Assembly (NCBI GenBank): GCA_024690405.1
Contig: JAILCU010000057.1
Location: 1 to 37,000 of the forward strand
Length of the DNA stretch: 37,000 nucleotides
Source: Bacteroidales bacterium
Lineage (GTDB): Bacteria > Bacteroidota > Bacteroidia > Bacteroidales > Bacteroidaceae
Reading direction: 5' to 3'
Shown: positions 1 through 6,699 of the stretch, in pieces
How positions within the stretch are numbered: position 1 is the stretch's first letter
How the letters are laid out: the number at the start of each line of letters is the position of its first letter
The notes under the pieces: model-generated
The model's input: the letters and a program-made list of their open reading frames with translations, nothing else
Told to the model about the DNA's origin: nothing
Databases searched by the model: none
Position numbers and translations under genes: made by a program

Positions 1-15
1 GAATGATGAATTCAT
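1..15 (-). CDS. Start of a further rnf gene, probably rnfA (cut by window edge)
   Basis: An ATG on the minus strand begins at base 15, directly after the rnfE stop codon, and five codons (MNSSF) are readable before the edge. In Bacteroidetes rnf operons the gene after rnfE is rnfA, an integral membrane subunit homologous to rnfE. The identification rests on position only, because too little protein is visible to recognise. Confidence 0.35.
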
Positions 16-600
16 TTATATCTTCGCCACCTTCTTCACCACTGCAATCAGGTAGCCCAAGGCGATGAAAGCACCGGGGGCAAGGACGAAGAGGAGCATG
101 CCATAGTTCTCGCTGTAGAGTTCGGCGCCAAAGAGTTTGCCAGTGCCGAGGAGTTCGCGGATACCACCGAGAAGCGTCAGGGCAATGGTGAAACCGAGAC
201 CGATGCCGATGCCGTCGAAGATGCTCTCCACAGGACCGTTCTTGGCTGCAAAGGCCTCGGCACGACCGAGGATGATGCAGTTGACGACGATGAGGGGGAT
301 GAACAGACCGAGGGTCTTGTAAACCTCAGGCGTAAAGGCCTGCATGAACATCTGCAGCGCGGTGACGAGGGACGCAATCACAACGATGTAGGAAGGGATG
401 CGAACCATGTCAGGCACGAGGCTCTTGATGCATGAGATGATGAGGTTGGAGAAGATGAGGACCGCCATAGTGGCGAGACCCATCGACATACCATTGATGG
501 CGCTGGAAGTGGTTCCAAGCGTGGGGCACATGCCAAGGAGAAGCACGAAGGTGGGGTTCTCTTTGACGATGCCGTTTAATAGGATCTTGAGGTATTTCAT
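16..600 (-). CDS. rnfE: Rnf complex membrane subunit RnfE
   Basis: RnfE is an integral membrane subunit of the Rnf complex, which couples electron flow between ferredoxin and NAD+ to Na+ or H+ transport across the inner membrane. The 194-residue protein is very hydrophobic with about six membrane segments. It has the family's N-terminal ENPTFVLLLGMCPTLG stretch, whose Cys is thought to help hold an iron-sulfur centre shared with RnfA, and a charged GRAEAFAAKN loop near residues 112-121. Length is normal for the family. It lies 18 bp after rnfG and is preceded by an AAGGAG box 8 nt before the ATG, so it is probably translated within the operon with Shine-Dalgarno help. Identification is firm from sequence and context. 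Confidence 0.95.
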   Translation of the reverse strand: MKYLKILLNGIVKENPTFVLLLGMCPTLGTTSSAINGMSMGLATMAVLIFSNLIISCIKSLVPDMVRIPSYIVVIASLVTALQMFMQAFTPEVYKTLGLFIPLIVVNCIILGRAEAFAAKNGPVESIFDGIGIGLGFTIALTLLGGIRELLGTGKLFGAELYSENYGMLLFVLAPGAFIALGYLIAVVKKVAKI

Positions 601-618
601 ATTCGTTTCTCCTTTTGT

Positions 619-1341
619 TTAGTTAACGGATGAAGGGGTGGTTGATTGACCCTCGGGAGAACCCTCGGGCACCGTAACGGGGGCGGGGCCGTCAGGGGCG
701 GGGCCGGCAGCAGAGGGGCCGTCAGGGGCGGGAGCCGTTTTAGCGTGCTGCTGGGCGGAGGCGCCGCTTTGGGCGTCGGTGGCAGAAGCACCGGCGTAGG
801 CATGGAAGGCAACGTTCACGGCGCGGAGGAAGGCACGGGAGGTGATGGTGGAAGCGGTGATGGCGTCCACATCGCCACCGTCCTTGCTGACGGTGAGTTC
901 CTTCTCACCGGGATTCTTGCCGATGATGTCACCCTTTTCGCCCTTTTGGAACCAGAGTGCAGCCTTGGCACCAAGGCCCGGCGTCTCGGCATGTTCGAGG
1001 ACGGTGTAACCCTTGATGGCACCGTCATCGGCAAAGCCGACGAGGACCTTCAGCGTGCCACCGAAACCGTTGGGGTCGATAGCCTGCACGGCAACACCCT
1101 TATCGGTGGCATAAATGATGACGTCGTTGCCATTGGCATCCTGAACGGTGGTGGTCTCCTGGACAGCGGCGTCAGCAACGCCCAGCACAGAATTGATGCC
1201 TTCGGCAAGGGTGCGTGCCTTGTTCTCTTCGATGGGGCCCTGCGTGATCTTATTCACATAGGCCAATGCTCCTGCGGCGATGACCGAGATGAGGGTCAGC
1301 ACGATGAGCATGTTAGGAAGTGTAGATTCGAGCTTTTTCAT
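619..1341 (-). CDS. rnfG: Rnf complex flavoprotein subunit RnfG with a low-complexity tail
   Basis: RnfG is a single-span inner-membrane protein whose periplasmic FMN-binding domain carries FMN covalently attached to Thr. A hydrophobic anchor lies at residues 10-29. The flavinylation motif D159-AITAS-T165 fits the ApbE target pattern, making T165 the likely FMN site. The FMN domain ends near residue 185. The last 55 residues are an Ala/Pro/Gly/Asp-rich tail ending in VTVPEGSPEGQ, which the family lacks, and the DNA for that tail is identical over 37 bp to the 3' end of rnfB. The gene overlaps rnfD by 4 bp (ATGA). A GGAGGT lies 6 nt before the start, inside the end of rnfD. Confidence 0.95.
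   Translation of the reverse strand: MKKLESTLPNMLIVLTLISVIAAGALAYVNKITQGPIEENKARTLAEGINSVLGVADAAVQETTTVQDANGNDVIIYATDKGVAVQAIDPNGFGGTLKVLVGFADDGAIKGYTVLEHAETPGLGAKAALWFQKGEKGDIIGKNPGEKELTVSKDGGDVDAITASTITSRAFLRAVNVAFHAYAGASATDAQSGASAQQHAKTAPAPDGPSAAGPAPDGPAPVTVPEGSPEGQSTTPSSVN
644..680. repeat. 37-bp block identical to 3888-3924
   Basis: This is the rnfG copy of the block shared with rnfB. It lies inside the coding sequence and ends shortly before the rnfG stop codon. It is followed at 681-735 by further GGGGCGGGGCCGTCAGG-type repeats, which encode PAPDGP units of the tail. Confidence 0.85.
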
Positions 1342-2315
1342 TTCTTGACCTCCCCGAAGCGTTTAGGTTTGACGTAAGTGTTGATGAGCGGAGTGAAACC
1401 GTTCATGATAAGAATCGCAAAACTCATGCCCTCGGGATAAGAACCGAAGTCGCGGATGAGCACGGTAAGCACACCGATAGCAACACCATAAATGATCTGG
1501 CCTTTACCCGTCATGGGCGAAGTGACATAATCGGTAGCCATAAAGCAGGCACCGAGCATGAGACCGCCGGAGAGGATAACCTGCACGGGGTTGGCGTAGC
1601 TGGGATCGATGAGATGGAAGAGCCCTGCGAGCACAAAGACCGTAGCGAGGATGCTGACGGGGATGTGCCAGGTGATAATCTTCTTCCACAACATAAAGCA
1701 GCAGCCGATAAGCAGGCAGAGGGCACTGACCTCACCGAGCGAACCGCCCGTCTGTCCCAGAAGCATGTCGAGGGACGAGGGGAGTTGGTTGAGGAGCGTG
1801 GCATCACCGGCCTTGATGGCTTCCTTCATGATGAACAGCGGCGTGGCACCCGTCTCGGCGTCGGTATAACCCATCTGACCACTGACGGGCCAGGAGGTCA
1901 TCTGCACGGGGAAAGAGATGAGCAGAAACACGCGGCCCACGAGGGCGGGATTGAAGGGATTCTGTCCCAGACCGCCGAAGGTGAGTTTGCCGACACCGAT
2001 CGCGACGAGAGCACCGATGATGATGATCCAAATGGGCAGGTTGGAAGGCAGGTTGAAGCCGAGGAGCAGACCGGTGAGGATGGCAGAACCATCACAGATG
2101 GTCAGTTGCTCACGACCGAGGACAAAGCGTGTAATCGCCCATTCAAAGAACACGCATGCAGCCACCGACGTAGCAAGGACGATGGCAGACCCCAGGCCGA
2201 AGAAATAGAGCGAGGCGATGAGCGCCGGCACCAAGGCGATACATACGCCGTACATATTGCGCTGCACCGAATCGCCGCCGTGGACGTGGGGTGAAAGGGA
2301 AATAACTGGTTTCAT
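1338..2315 (-). CDS. rnfD: Rnf complex membrane flavoprotein subunit RnfD
   Basis: RnfD is an integral membrane subunit with covalent FMN, homologous to NqrB. The 325-residue protein has roughly nine or ten hydrophobic segments. Flavinylation motif D152-AETGA-T158 marks T158 as the probable FMN attachment site. GxGQNPFNPALVGR (about residues 115-128) and the final TPLINTYVKPKRFG are typical of the family. The start at 2315 gives the expected MKPVISLSPH N-terminus. A 159-bp gap separates it from rnfC, unlike the overlaps elsewhere in this operon, and that gap holds two inverted GC-rich palindromes. Expression from the upstream rseC/rnfB promoter is inferred. Confidence 0.95.
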   Translation of the reverse strand: MKPVISLSPHVHGGDSVQRNMYGVCIALVPALIASLYFFGLGSAIVLATSVAACVFFEWAITRFVLGREQLTICDGSAILTGLLLGFNLPSNLPIWIIIIGALVAIGVGKLTFGGLGQNPFNPALVGRVFLLISFPVQMTSWPVSGQMGYTDAETGATPLFIMKEAIKAGDATLLNQLPSSLDMLLGQTGGSLGEVSALCLLIGCCFMLWKKIITWHIPVSILATVFVLAGLFHLIDPSYANPVQVILSGGLMLGACFMATDYVTSPMTGKGQIIYGVAIGVLTVLIRDFGSYPEGMSFAILIMNGFTPLINTYVKPKRFGEVKK

Positions 2316-2318
2316 AAT

Positions 2319-2470
2319 ATACAGACCTACCCCGAAGCCCTCCCATGAGGGAGGAGAGCGGTTAGCCGTTGGGGGTTATTTGGTCATGATTAATGATTAT
2401 ATTAACTGATTAAAAACATTCAAAGACTTCATCCCGATGTTCTCCCCCGCGATGGGAGAGGTCGGGAAAG
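2319..2470. repeat. Pair of inverted GC-rich palindromic repeats between rnfC and rnfD
   Basis: Two small palindromes lie in opposite orientation. The first has stem CCTCCC/GGGAGG with loop ATGA at 2339-2354. The second has stem TCTCCC/GGGAGA with a 7-nt loop at 2441-2459. Their flanks match when one is inverted: a GACC..CCCGA-like arm before the stem and an AGAGCGG/AACATCGG-like arm after it. The roughly 85 bp between them is AT-rich and shows no gene. This resembles a REP-type doublet. It may attenuate or process the rnf transcript, but that is inference. Confidence 0.55.
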
Positions 2471-2474
2471 GGTC

Positions 2475-3845
2475 TTATTTCTTACTGATGGATTCCATGT
2501 GACGTGCCTTGATGATACCCATGACGGTCTGCTTGGCAACGCGGATGTTGTCGAGGAGCGGACGGTTGGAGGGACAGGTGAAGGCACATGAGCCACACTC
2601 GATGCAAGAGGTCACGTCGTTCTTCTCGCAGCCATCCCAATCCTTGAGACGCGTCATGCTGGCCAGGAGGTAAGGCTCCAGTCCCATGGGGCAGGCACTG
2701 ACACACTTGCCGCACCGGATACACGGACTGACCTCGCCGCGACGGCTTTCTTTCTCCGTCATGAGGAGCAGACCGCTGGAACCCTTGCAGACGGGGACGT
2801 CGAGAGACATCAGGGCACGCCCCATCATAGGACCGCCACCGATGATCTTACCCGTATCCTCGGGCAGACCTCCAGCCTCGTCAATGAGTTGCTGCATCGG
2901 CGTGCCGATACGGGCAAGGAAATTGCTGGGCTGCTTGACACTCTTACCTGTAACGGTGATGATGCGCTCGATGAGCGGCTTGTTCTTCGTCACGGCCTCA
3001 TAGATGGCGTAAACCGTACCTACGTTCTGAACGATAGCGCCTACATTGATAGGCAAGGCAGGAGGCGCGGGCACCTGACGACCGATGACGGCATCAATGA
3101 GTTGTTTTTCACCACCTTGGGGATATTTGACCTTGAGGGGCACGACTTCGATGCCGGGATATTGGTTGGCCTTCTCCCGGAGGAGGTCAGTGAGGAGTTG
3201 AATGGCATCAGGCTTGTTCATCTCGATGCCGATGTATGCCTTGGGACAATTGACGGCATGCTTGATGAGTTGAATGCCGACGAGGATCTGCTCAGGTTTC
3301 TCCAGCATCAGGCGATGGTCGGCCGTAAGATAAGGTTCACATTCAACGGCATTGACGATGATGGCCTCGGCTTTAGTTCCGGGAGGGGGCATCAGTTTGA
3401 CGCCTGTGGGGAAAGTGGCGCCACCCATGCCGACGATACCGGCCGCCTTGATGCGGTTGACGACCTCTTCGGCGGTGATTCCACCCAGGTCCTTCATCGT
3501 GACGAGTTTGTCGGAACGGTCGATGGACTCGAGCCACTCGTCGCCTTCGACGTCCACGATCACTGCCATGCGGCGCGTGCCGCTGCTGTCGAGGACGGCA
3601 TCAACTTTATTGACCTTACCACTGACACTGGAGAAGACGGGAACGGAAAGGCCCTTGCCGGCTTCACCCAAGAGAGTGCCGACCTTGACCTCGTCGCCAC
3701 GCTTGACAACGGGCACCGCAGGGGCACCAATATGCTGGAACATCGAGAAGACGGCCTGCTTGGGGAGAGCAGCAACCCGAATCGGGCTGGCAGCAGAGAT
3801 TTTGTTTTCGGCGGGATGTACGCCACCTATATGAAATGTCTTCAT
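2475..3845 (-). CDS. rnfC: Rnf complex subunit RnfC (NADH-binding flavin/Fe-S protein)
   Basis: RnfC is the peripheral subunit where NAD(H) and FMN bind, related to the Nqo1/NuoF family. The N-terminal region has the GGVHPAENK start typical of RnfC. A Rossmann-like nucleotide/FMN region covers about residues 130-330, including GMGGATFPTGVK. Two 4Fe-4S motifs follow, CIRCGKC from C375 with a later CP, and CIECGSC from C414 with a later CP. At 456 residues it is a short Bacteroidetes-type RnfC without the long Ala/Lys-rich tail of proteobacterial forms. It overlaps rnfB by 4 bp, so translational coupling is likely. Confidence 0.96.
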   Translation of the reverse strand: MKTFHIGGVHPAENKISAASPIRVAALPKQAVFSMFQHIGAPAVPVVKRGDEVKVGTLLGEAGKGLSVPVFSSVSGKVNKVDAVLDSSGTRRMAVIVDVEGDEWLESIDRSDKLVTMKDLGGITAEEVVNRIKAAGIVGMGGATFPTGVKLMPPPGTKAEAIIVNAVECEPYLTADHRLMLEKPEQILVGIQLIKHAVNCPKAYIGIEMNKPDAIQLLTDLLREKANQYPGIEVVPLKVKYPQGGEKQLIDAVIGRQVPAPPALPINVGAIVQNVGTVYAIYEAVTKNKPLIERIITVTGKSVKQPSNFLARIGTPMQQLIDEAGGLPEDTGKIIGGGPMMGRALMSLDVPVCKGSSGLLLMTEKESRRGEVSPCIRCGKCVSACPMGLEPYLLASMTRLKDWDGCEKNDVTSCIECGSCAFTCPSNRPLLDNIRVAKQTVMGIIKARHMESISKK

Positions 3846-5026
3846 GCGTTATTCTGTTCTTTAGCGGGTTCAACATTAGAGGAGGCGGATTGACCCTCGG
3901 GAGAACCCTCGGGCACCGTAACGGCCTGAGCGGGAGAGGGAGCGGCGGCGGGCTTAGGAGAGGGAGCAGCGGCGGGCTTAGGAGAGGGAGCGGCGGCGGG
4001 CTTTTCAGCGGCTGCAGCGGCGGGCTTGGAAGCAGGAGCGGCGGCGGGCTTAGGAGCAGGAGCAGCGGCGGGCTTCTCAGCGGCTGCGGCGGCGGGCTTA
4101 GAAACAGGAGCGGCGGCGGGCTTAGGAGCGGCAGCGGGAGCAACCTTTTCCTCCCCCTTGGGGGAGTTAGAGGGGGCTACGGCCTCGGCCTTCGGTTTCC
4201 TTGGAGGGAAGTTGAAGGCGTGGATGGCGTTCTGCGGGCATTCGTCCTCGCACTTGCGGCAGAGTTTGCACTTCTCAGCATCGATGTAGGCGAGGTTGGC
4301 GTCCACGGTGATGGCCTCGAACTTACAAACCTTCACGCACTTCTGACAAGCGATACAACCCACGGAGCAGGCTTTGCGCGTCTGAGCGCCCTTGTCCTTG
4401 TTGTTGCAGAGCACCACGACACGGCGGTTCTTCAAGCCCTTGAGACGAATCTCAATGACGCCACGCGGACAAGCCTTGGCACAGGCACCGCAAGCAGTAC
4501 ACTTTTCTTCGTCGACCTCGGGCAGACCCGTTTCAGGGTTCATGTGGATCGCGTCGAACTGACAGGCAGCGACACAATCGCCACAGCCGAGACAGCCATA
4601 GACACAACCCGTTTCGCCGGAGCCCAACATGTTCTGCACGCGACAACTTTGTGCACCATCAAATTCGGCGATGCGGGGACGGCTTTCGCACGTACCATTA
4701 CACCGGACGACAGCCACTTTAGGCGCTGAAGCCTCGGCTTTCATGCCCAGGAGATCAGCGACCTTCTCCATGACGGGCTGTCCGCCTACAGGGCAGAGCA
4801 GTCCTTCGAGCGAACCTTTGTCGGCAGCTTTCACGCAGGCACCCGCAAAGCCGGAGCACCCTGGGAAACCGCAACCGCCACAGTTGGCTTGCGGCAGTAC
4901 CTCTGCCACTTTGCCAATACGCTCGTCTTCATGAACAGCGAATTTCTTGGCGGCCAGGAACAGGATGAGTGCGCTCACCAGTCCGATGGCTCCAAGGACA
5001 ATCACTGCAATCAGGATTACGTTCAT
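3842..5026 (-). CDS. rnfB: Rnf complex ferredoxin-like subunit RnfB with a long Ala/Pro/Lys tail
   Basis: RnfB takes electrons from ferredoxin and passes them into the Rnf complex at the inner membrane. It has an N-terminal membrane anchor (residues 3-25) and a 4Fe-4S domain with C49, C52, C57 and C78. Four ferredoxin-type cysteine clusters follow, near residues 141-155, 176-186, 220-234 and 253-263. The catalytic part ends near residue 270. The remaining 124 residues are KPAAAP-like repeats, interrupted by a palindrome-encoded APSNSPKGEE (about residues 284-293) and ending near VTVPEGSPEGQ, the same block as in RnfG. The tail is unlikely to be needed for electron transfer. The gene follows the rseC-like gene by 52 bp. 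Confidence 0.95.
   Translation of the reverse strand: MNVILIAVIVLGAIGLVSALILFLAAKKFAVHEDERIGKVAEVLPQANCGGCGFPGCSGFAGACVKAADKGSLEGLLCPVGGQPVMEKVADLLGMKAEASAPKVAVVRCNGTCESRPRIAEFDGAQSCRVQNMLGSGETGCVYGCLGCGDCVAACQFDAIHMNPETGLPEVDEEKCTACGACAKACPRGVIEIRLKGLKNRRVVVLCNNKDKGAQTRKACSVGCIACQKCVKVCKFEAITVDANLAYIDAEKCKLCRKCEDECPQNAIHAFNFPPRKPKAEAVAPSNSPKGEEKVAPAAAPKPAAAPVSKPAAAAAEKPAAAPAPKPAAAPASKPAAAAAEKPAAAPSPKPAAAPSPKPAAAPSPAQAVTVPEGSPEGQSASSNVEPAKEQNNA
3888..3924. repeat. 37-bp block identical to 644-680 (3' ends of rnfB and rnfG)
   Basis: Bases 3888-3924 match 644-680 exactly over 37 bp and in the same orientation. Each copy contains a direct repeat of ACCCTCGGG and, read on the minus strand in the same frame, encodes the VTVPEGSPEGQS tail of RnfB or RnfG. 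Flanking DNA differs apart from general G/C richness. The identity is at DNA level, so copying between the two tails, or insertion of the same small element in both genes, fits better than protein convergence. Confidence 0.85.
4151..4178. repeat. GC-rich palindrome inserted in frame in rnfB
   Basis: A stem CTCCCCC/GGGGGAG with a TT loop (4151-4166) is followed by TTAGAGGGGGCT. The arrangement resembles the intergenic palindromes at 2339 and 2441. Read on the minus strand it encodes part of the sequence around APSNSPKGEE in the RnfB tail without breaking the frame. Confidence 0.6.
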
Positions 5027-5078
5027 AATGATTAATTGTTTAAGTATTTGTTTAGGTTATTAATGTATCTTGCTGTCT

Positions 5079-5507
5079 TCACACTTCGTACAAGGGACGA
5101 ATATGGAAAGAGAAACGCTTCTGCAAACGTCGGCGAAGGAAGAAATAGACGAAAAGGTAATAGAAAGCCACCGTCAGCAATGCCCAAACGGCCCCAAGCA
5201 CTTCGCTCCCAGAGAGGTAAATGCTGAGGAAAAGCGTAGGCAGGAGGAACAGCAGGGGTAGGCCGTAGGCGATCATTGCGGCGTAGCGGCCATCAGAGAT
5301 ACGGCCTTCAAGCAGGACGCGCTGTCCCACCTTAAAGGAAGCAGCGTCCGATGTATAGACGTCCACGTCCTTCTCCTTGGATTCAGCGCTGTTACACATC
5401 TGCCGTGCAGCACAGCCAGAGCACGCCGACGATTGCAGAATCGTCACGCTGACGCGATCTTTCTCAATGGTTCTCACCACTGCTTCGTGGGATATCGTTT
5501 CAATCAT
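5079..5507 (-). CDS. SoxR-reducing-system RseC-family membrane protein
   Basis: RseC/RsxC-associated proteins are small inner-membrane proteins with a cytoplasmic Cys cluster. They often sit beside rnf genes, and in enterobacteria they act with Rsx/Rnf in reducing SoxR. From the start at 5507 the protein has 142 residues. C29, C32 and C38 (CSGCAARQMC) form the family cluster, followed by a small beta-rich domain with a GQRVLLEG-like turn, then two membrane segments (about residues 82-125) and a basic tail. The frame is open upstream to 5618, but the homologous N-terminus is MIETISHEAVV and a -7-like box lies at 5545-5552, so 5507 is preferred. It is probably the first gene of the rnf operon. 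Its role in Bacteroidetes is not settled. Confidence 0.85.
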   Translation of the reverse strand: MIETISHEAVVRTIEKDRVSVTILQSSACSGCAARQMCNSAESKEKDVDVYTSDAASFKVGQRVLLEGRISDGRYAAMIAYGLPLLFLLPTLFLSIYLSGSEVLGAVWALLTVAFYYLFVYFFLRRRLQKRFSFHIRPLYEV

Positions 5508-5544
5508 TGTGGTCGTTTGTAACGTCAAGGTTGCAAAAGCGGCA

Positions 5545-5552
5545 CAAAGATA
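5545..5552 (-). promoter_or_regulatory. Possible -7 box for the rseC-rnf operon
   Basis: On the minus strand this reads TATCTTTG, matching the Bacteroidetes TAnnTTTG element, and lies about 37 nt before the rseC-like start. No TTTG is seen about 20 bp further upstream; the sequence there is an alternating GC run. The promoter is therefore only half supported. Confidence 0.4.
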
Positions 5553-5645
5553 ACATTTATTCATGGAACATGCGCGCGCGTGGAAGAGAAATAGCCGTGC
5601 TTTTATAAAATTTAACAATTAGCTACGGGGAGAGGAAAACAATTT

Positions 5646-5843
5646 CATTTACCATTTGACCATTTACCATTTACCATTTAGAATTTACCAATTGCCATTT
5701 ACCATTTACCAATTACTATTTACCATTTAGCATTTACCATTTACTATTTACCATTTACCATTTACCAATTACCATTTACCATCTACCATTTACCAATTGA
5801 CCATTTACCATTTACCAATTACTATTTACCATTTACCATTTAG
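5646..5843. repeat. Heptanucleotide array, 28 units of CATTTAC
   Basis: The stretch divides cleanly into 26 seven-base and two eight-base units. CATTTAC dominates, with CAATTAC, TATTTAC, CATTTAG and CATTGAC-like variants. It occupies most of the 424-bp gap between the rseC-like start and the rpsP stop. It contains no spacers, so it is not a CRISPR, and no believable gene. It lies about 140 bp upstream of the first rnf-operon codon. Slippage at such an array could alter spacing in the region, which is an inference. Confidence 0.9.
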
Positions 5844-5867
5844 GCGGAAGAGGAGGTACAAAGAAGA

Positions 5868-5891
5868 AGGCGCGGCTTCACAGCCACGCCT
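5868..5891 (-). terminator. Terminator hairpin of rpsP
   Basis: A 10-bp stem (AGGCGTGGCT with AGCCGCGCCT on the minus strand, one wobble pair) closes a 4-nt loop. It is followed on the minus strand by TTCTTCTTTG. It lies 40 bp after the rpsP stop codon, in the right orientation. Confidence 0.65.
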
Positions 5892-5931
5892 CTTATGTTT
5901 GTTTGGAAGTGTAATATTTGGGAAGTTGGGT

Positions 5932-6483
5932 TTAAGCTTCTGCGGGGGCCTCCTCTGTTTGGGTTTCCTCAGCAGCAGCTTCAGCCTTAGCAGCAGCTTC
6001 AGCCTCTGCCTTGGCAGCGGCCTCTGCAGCCTTCTTGTCGGCTACTTTTTTAGCGATCTCTTCATTGGCCTTCTTTTCTGCTTCGAGAGCGGCGGCAGCA
6101 GCAGCCTTCTTATCAGCAGCGACCTTTGCTTCAACGGCGGCGAGACCCTTCTGGTGGTCGGCCTTCCATGCGTTGAACTTAACCTGAGCGGTTGCCTCAT
6201 CAAATGCGCCTTTCTTGACGCCACCACGGAGGTGCTTCATGAGGTAAACGCCTTCACCGGAGAGGATGTTGCGCACGGTGTCCGTGGGCTGTGCACCCGT
6301 CTCTACCCAGTAGAGGGCACGATCGAATTTCAAATCTACAGTGGCAGGATTGGTGTTGGGGTTGTAGGTACCAATCTTTTCTGTAAACTTACCGTCGCGC
6401 GGAGCTCTTACATCAGCAACGACGATGCTGTAGAAAGCATAGCTCTTACGGCCGTGGCGTTGCAATCTGATTTTTGTTGCCAT
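5932..6483 (-). CDS. rpsP: 30S ribosomal protein S16 (bS16) with a charged tail
   Basis: bS16 is a primary-binding protein of the small ribosomal subunit that helps the 16S rRNA 5' domain fold. The first 80 or so residues are typical: [23 protein letters not shown], then [12 protein letters not shown] and [10 protein letters not shown]. The next hundred residues are an Ala/Lys/Glu-rich, probably helical extension that brings the protein to 183 residues. Extensions of this type are usual in Bacteroidetes S16 but absent from the ~82-residue E. coli protein. It has its own promoter (6546-6577) and terminator, and stands alone rather than with rimM/trmD. Confidence 0.97.
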   Translation of the reverse strand: MATKIRLQRHGRKSYAFYSIVVADVRAPRDGKFTEKIGTYNPNTNPATVDLKFDRALYWVETGAQPTDTVRNILSGEGVYLMKHLRGGVKKGAFDEATAQVKFNAWKADHQKGLAAVEAKVAADKKAAAAAALEAEKKANEEIAKKVADKKAAEAAAKAEAEAAAKAEAAAEETQTEEAPAEA

Positions 6484-6545
6484 AAATGATTAAAAATGAG
6501 TTAAATAGGTTTGAAACTTATGCTGCCAACTCGTGACAGCGGGCG

Positions 6546-6577
6546 CAAAGGTACGATAATCTCCCGACATGACCAAA
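6546..6577 (-). promoter_or_regulatory. Promoter of rpsP
   Basis: The minus strand reads TTTG (6577-6574), 20 bp, then TACCTTTG (6553-6546), an exact match to the Bacteroidetes -33/-7 consensus. The predicted 5' leader is about 55 nt. Confidence 0.72.
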
Positions 6578-6611
6578 CTTTTTGCCAATAAAACTTAAAT
6601 TCTCAGGTTTC

Positions 6612-6643
6612 TTTGGTATTTTCATGATGTTACACTATCTTTG
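6612..6643 (+). promoter_or_regulatory. Promoter of the phosphohexomutase gene
   Basis: TTTG at 6612-6615 and TATCTTTG at 6636-6643 are separated by 20 bp, matching the Bacteroidetes consensus. The ATG follows about 50 nt after the expected transcription start. The promoter diverges from that of rpsP. Confidence 0.72.
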
Positions 6644-6699
6644 CAGTGGATTAAGAGACCAATAAATCATTCATAATTAATCATAAAGCATTTCGAACA

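Noticed and set aside
5646-5843. CRISPR array
   Set aside because: Units are 7 bp with no spacers and no cas genes nearby. The minisatellites at 14448 and 28493 were rejected for the same reason.
5797-6489. 230-codon plus-strand frame over rpsP
   Set aside because: It begins in the heptamer array and is otherwise antisense to rpsP, which is certain.
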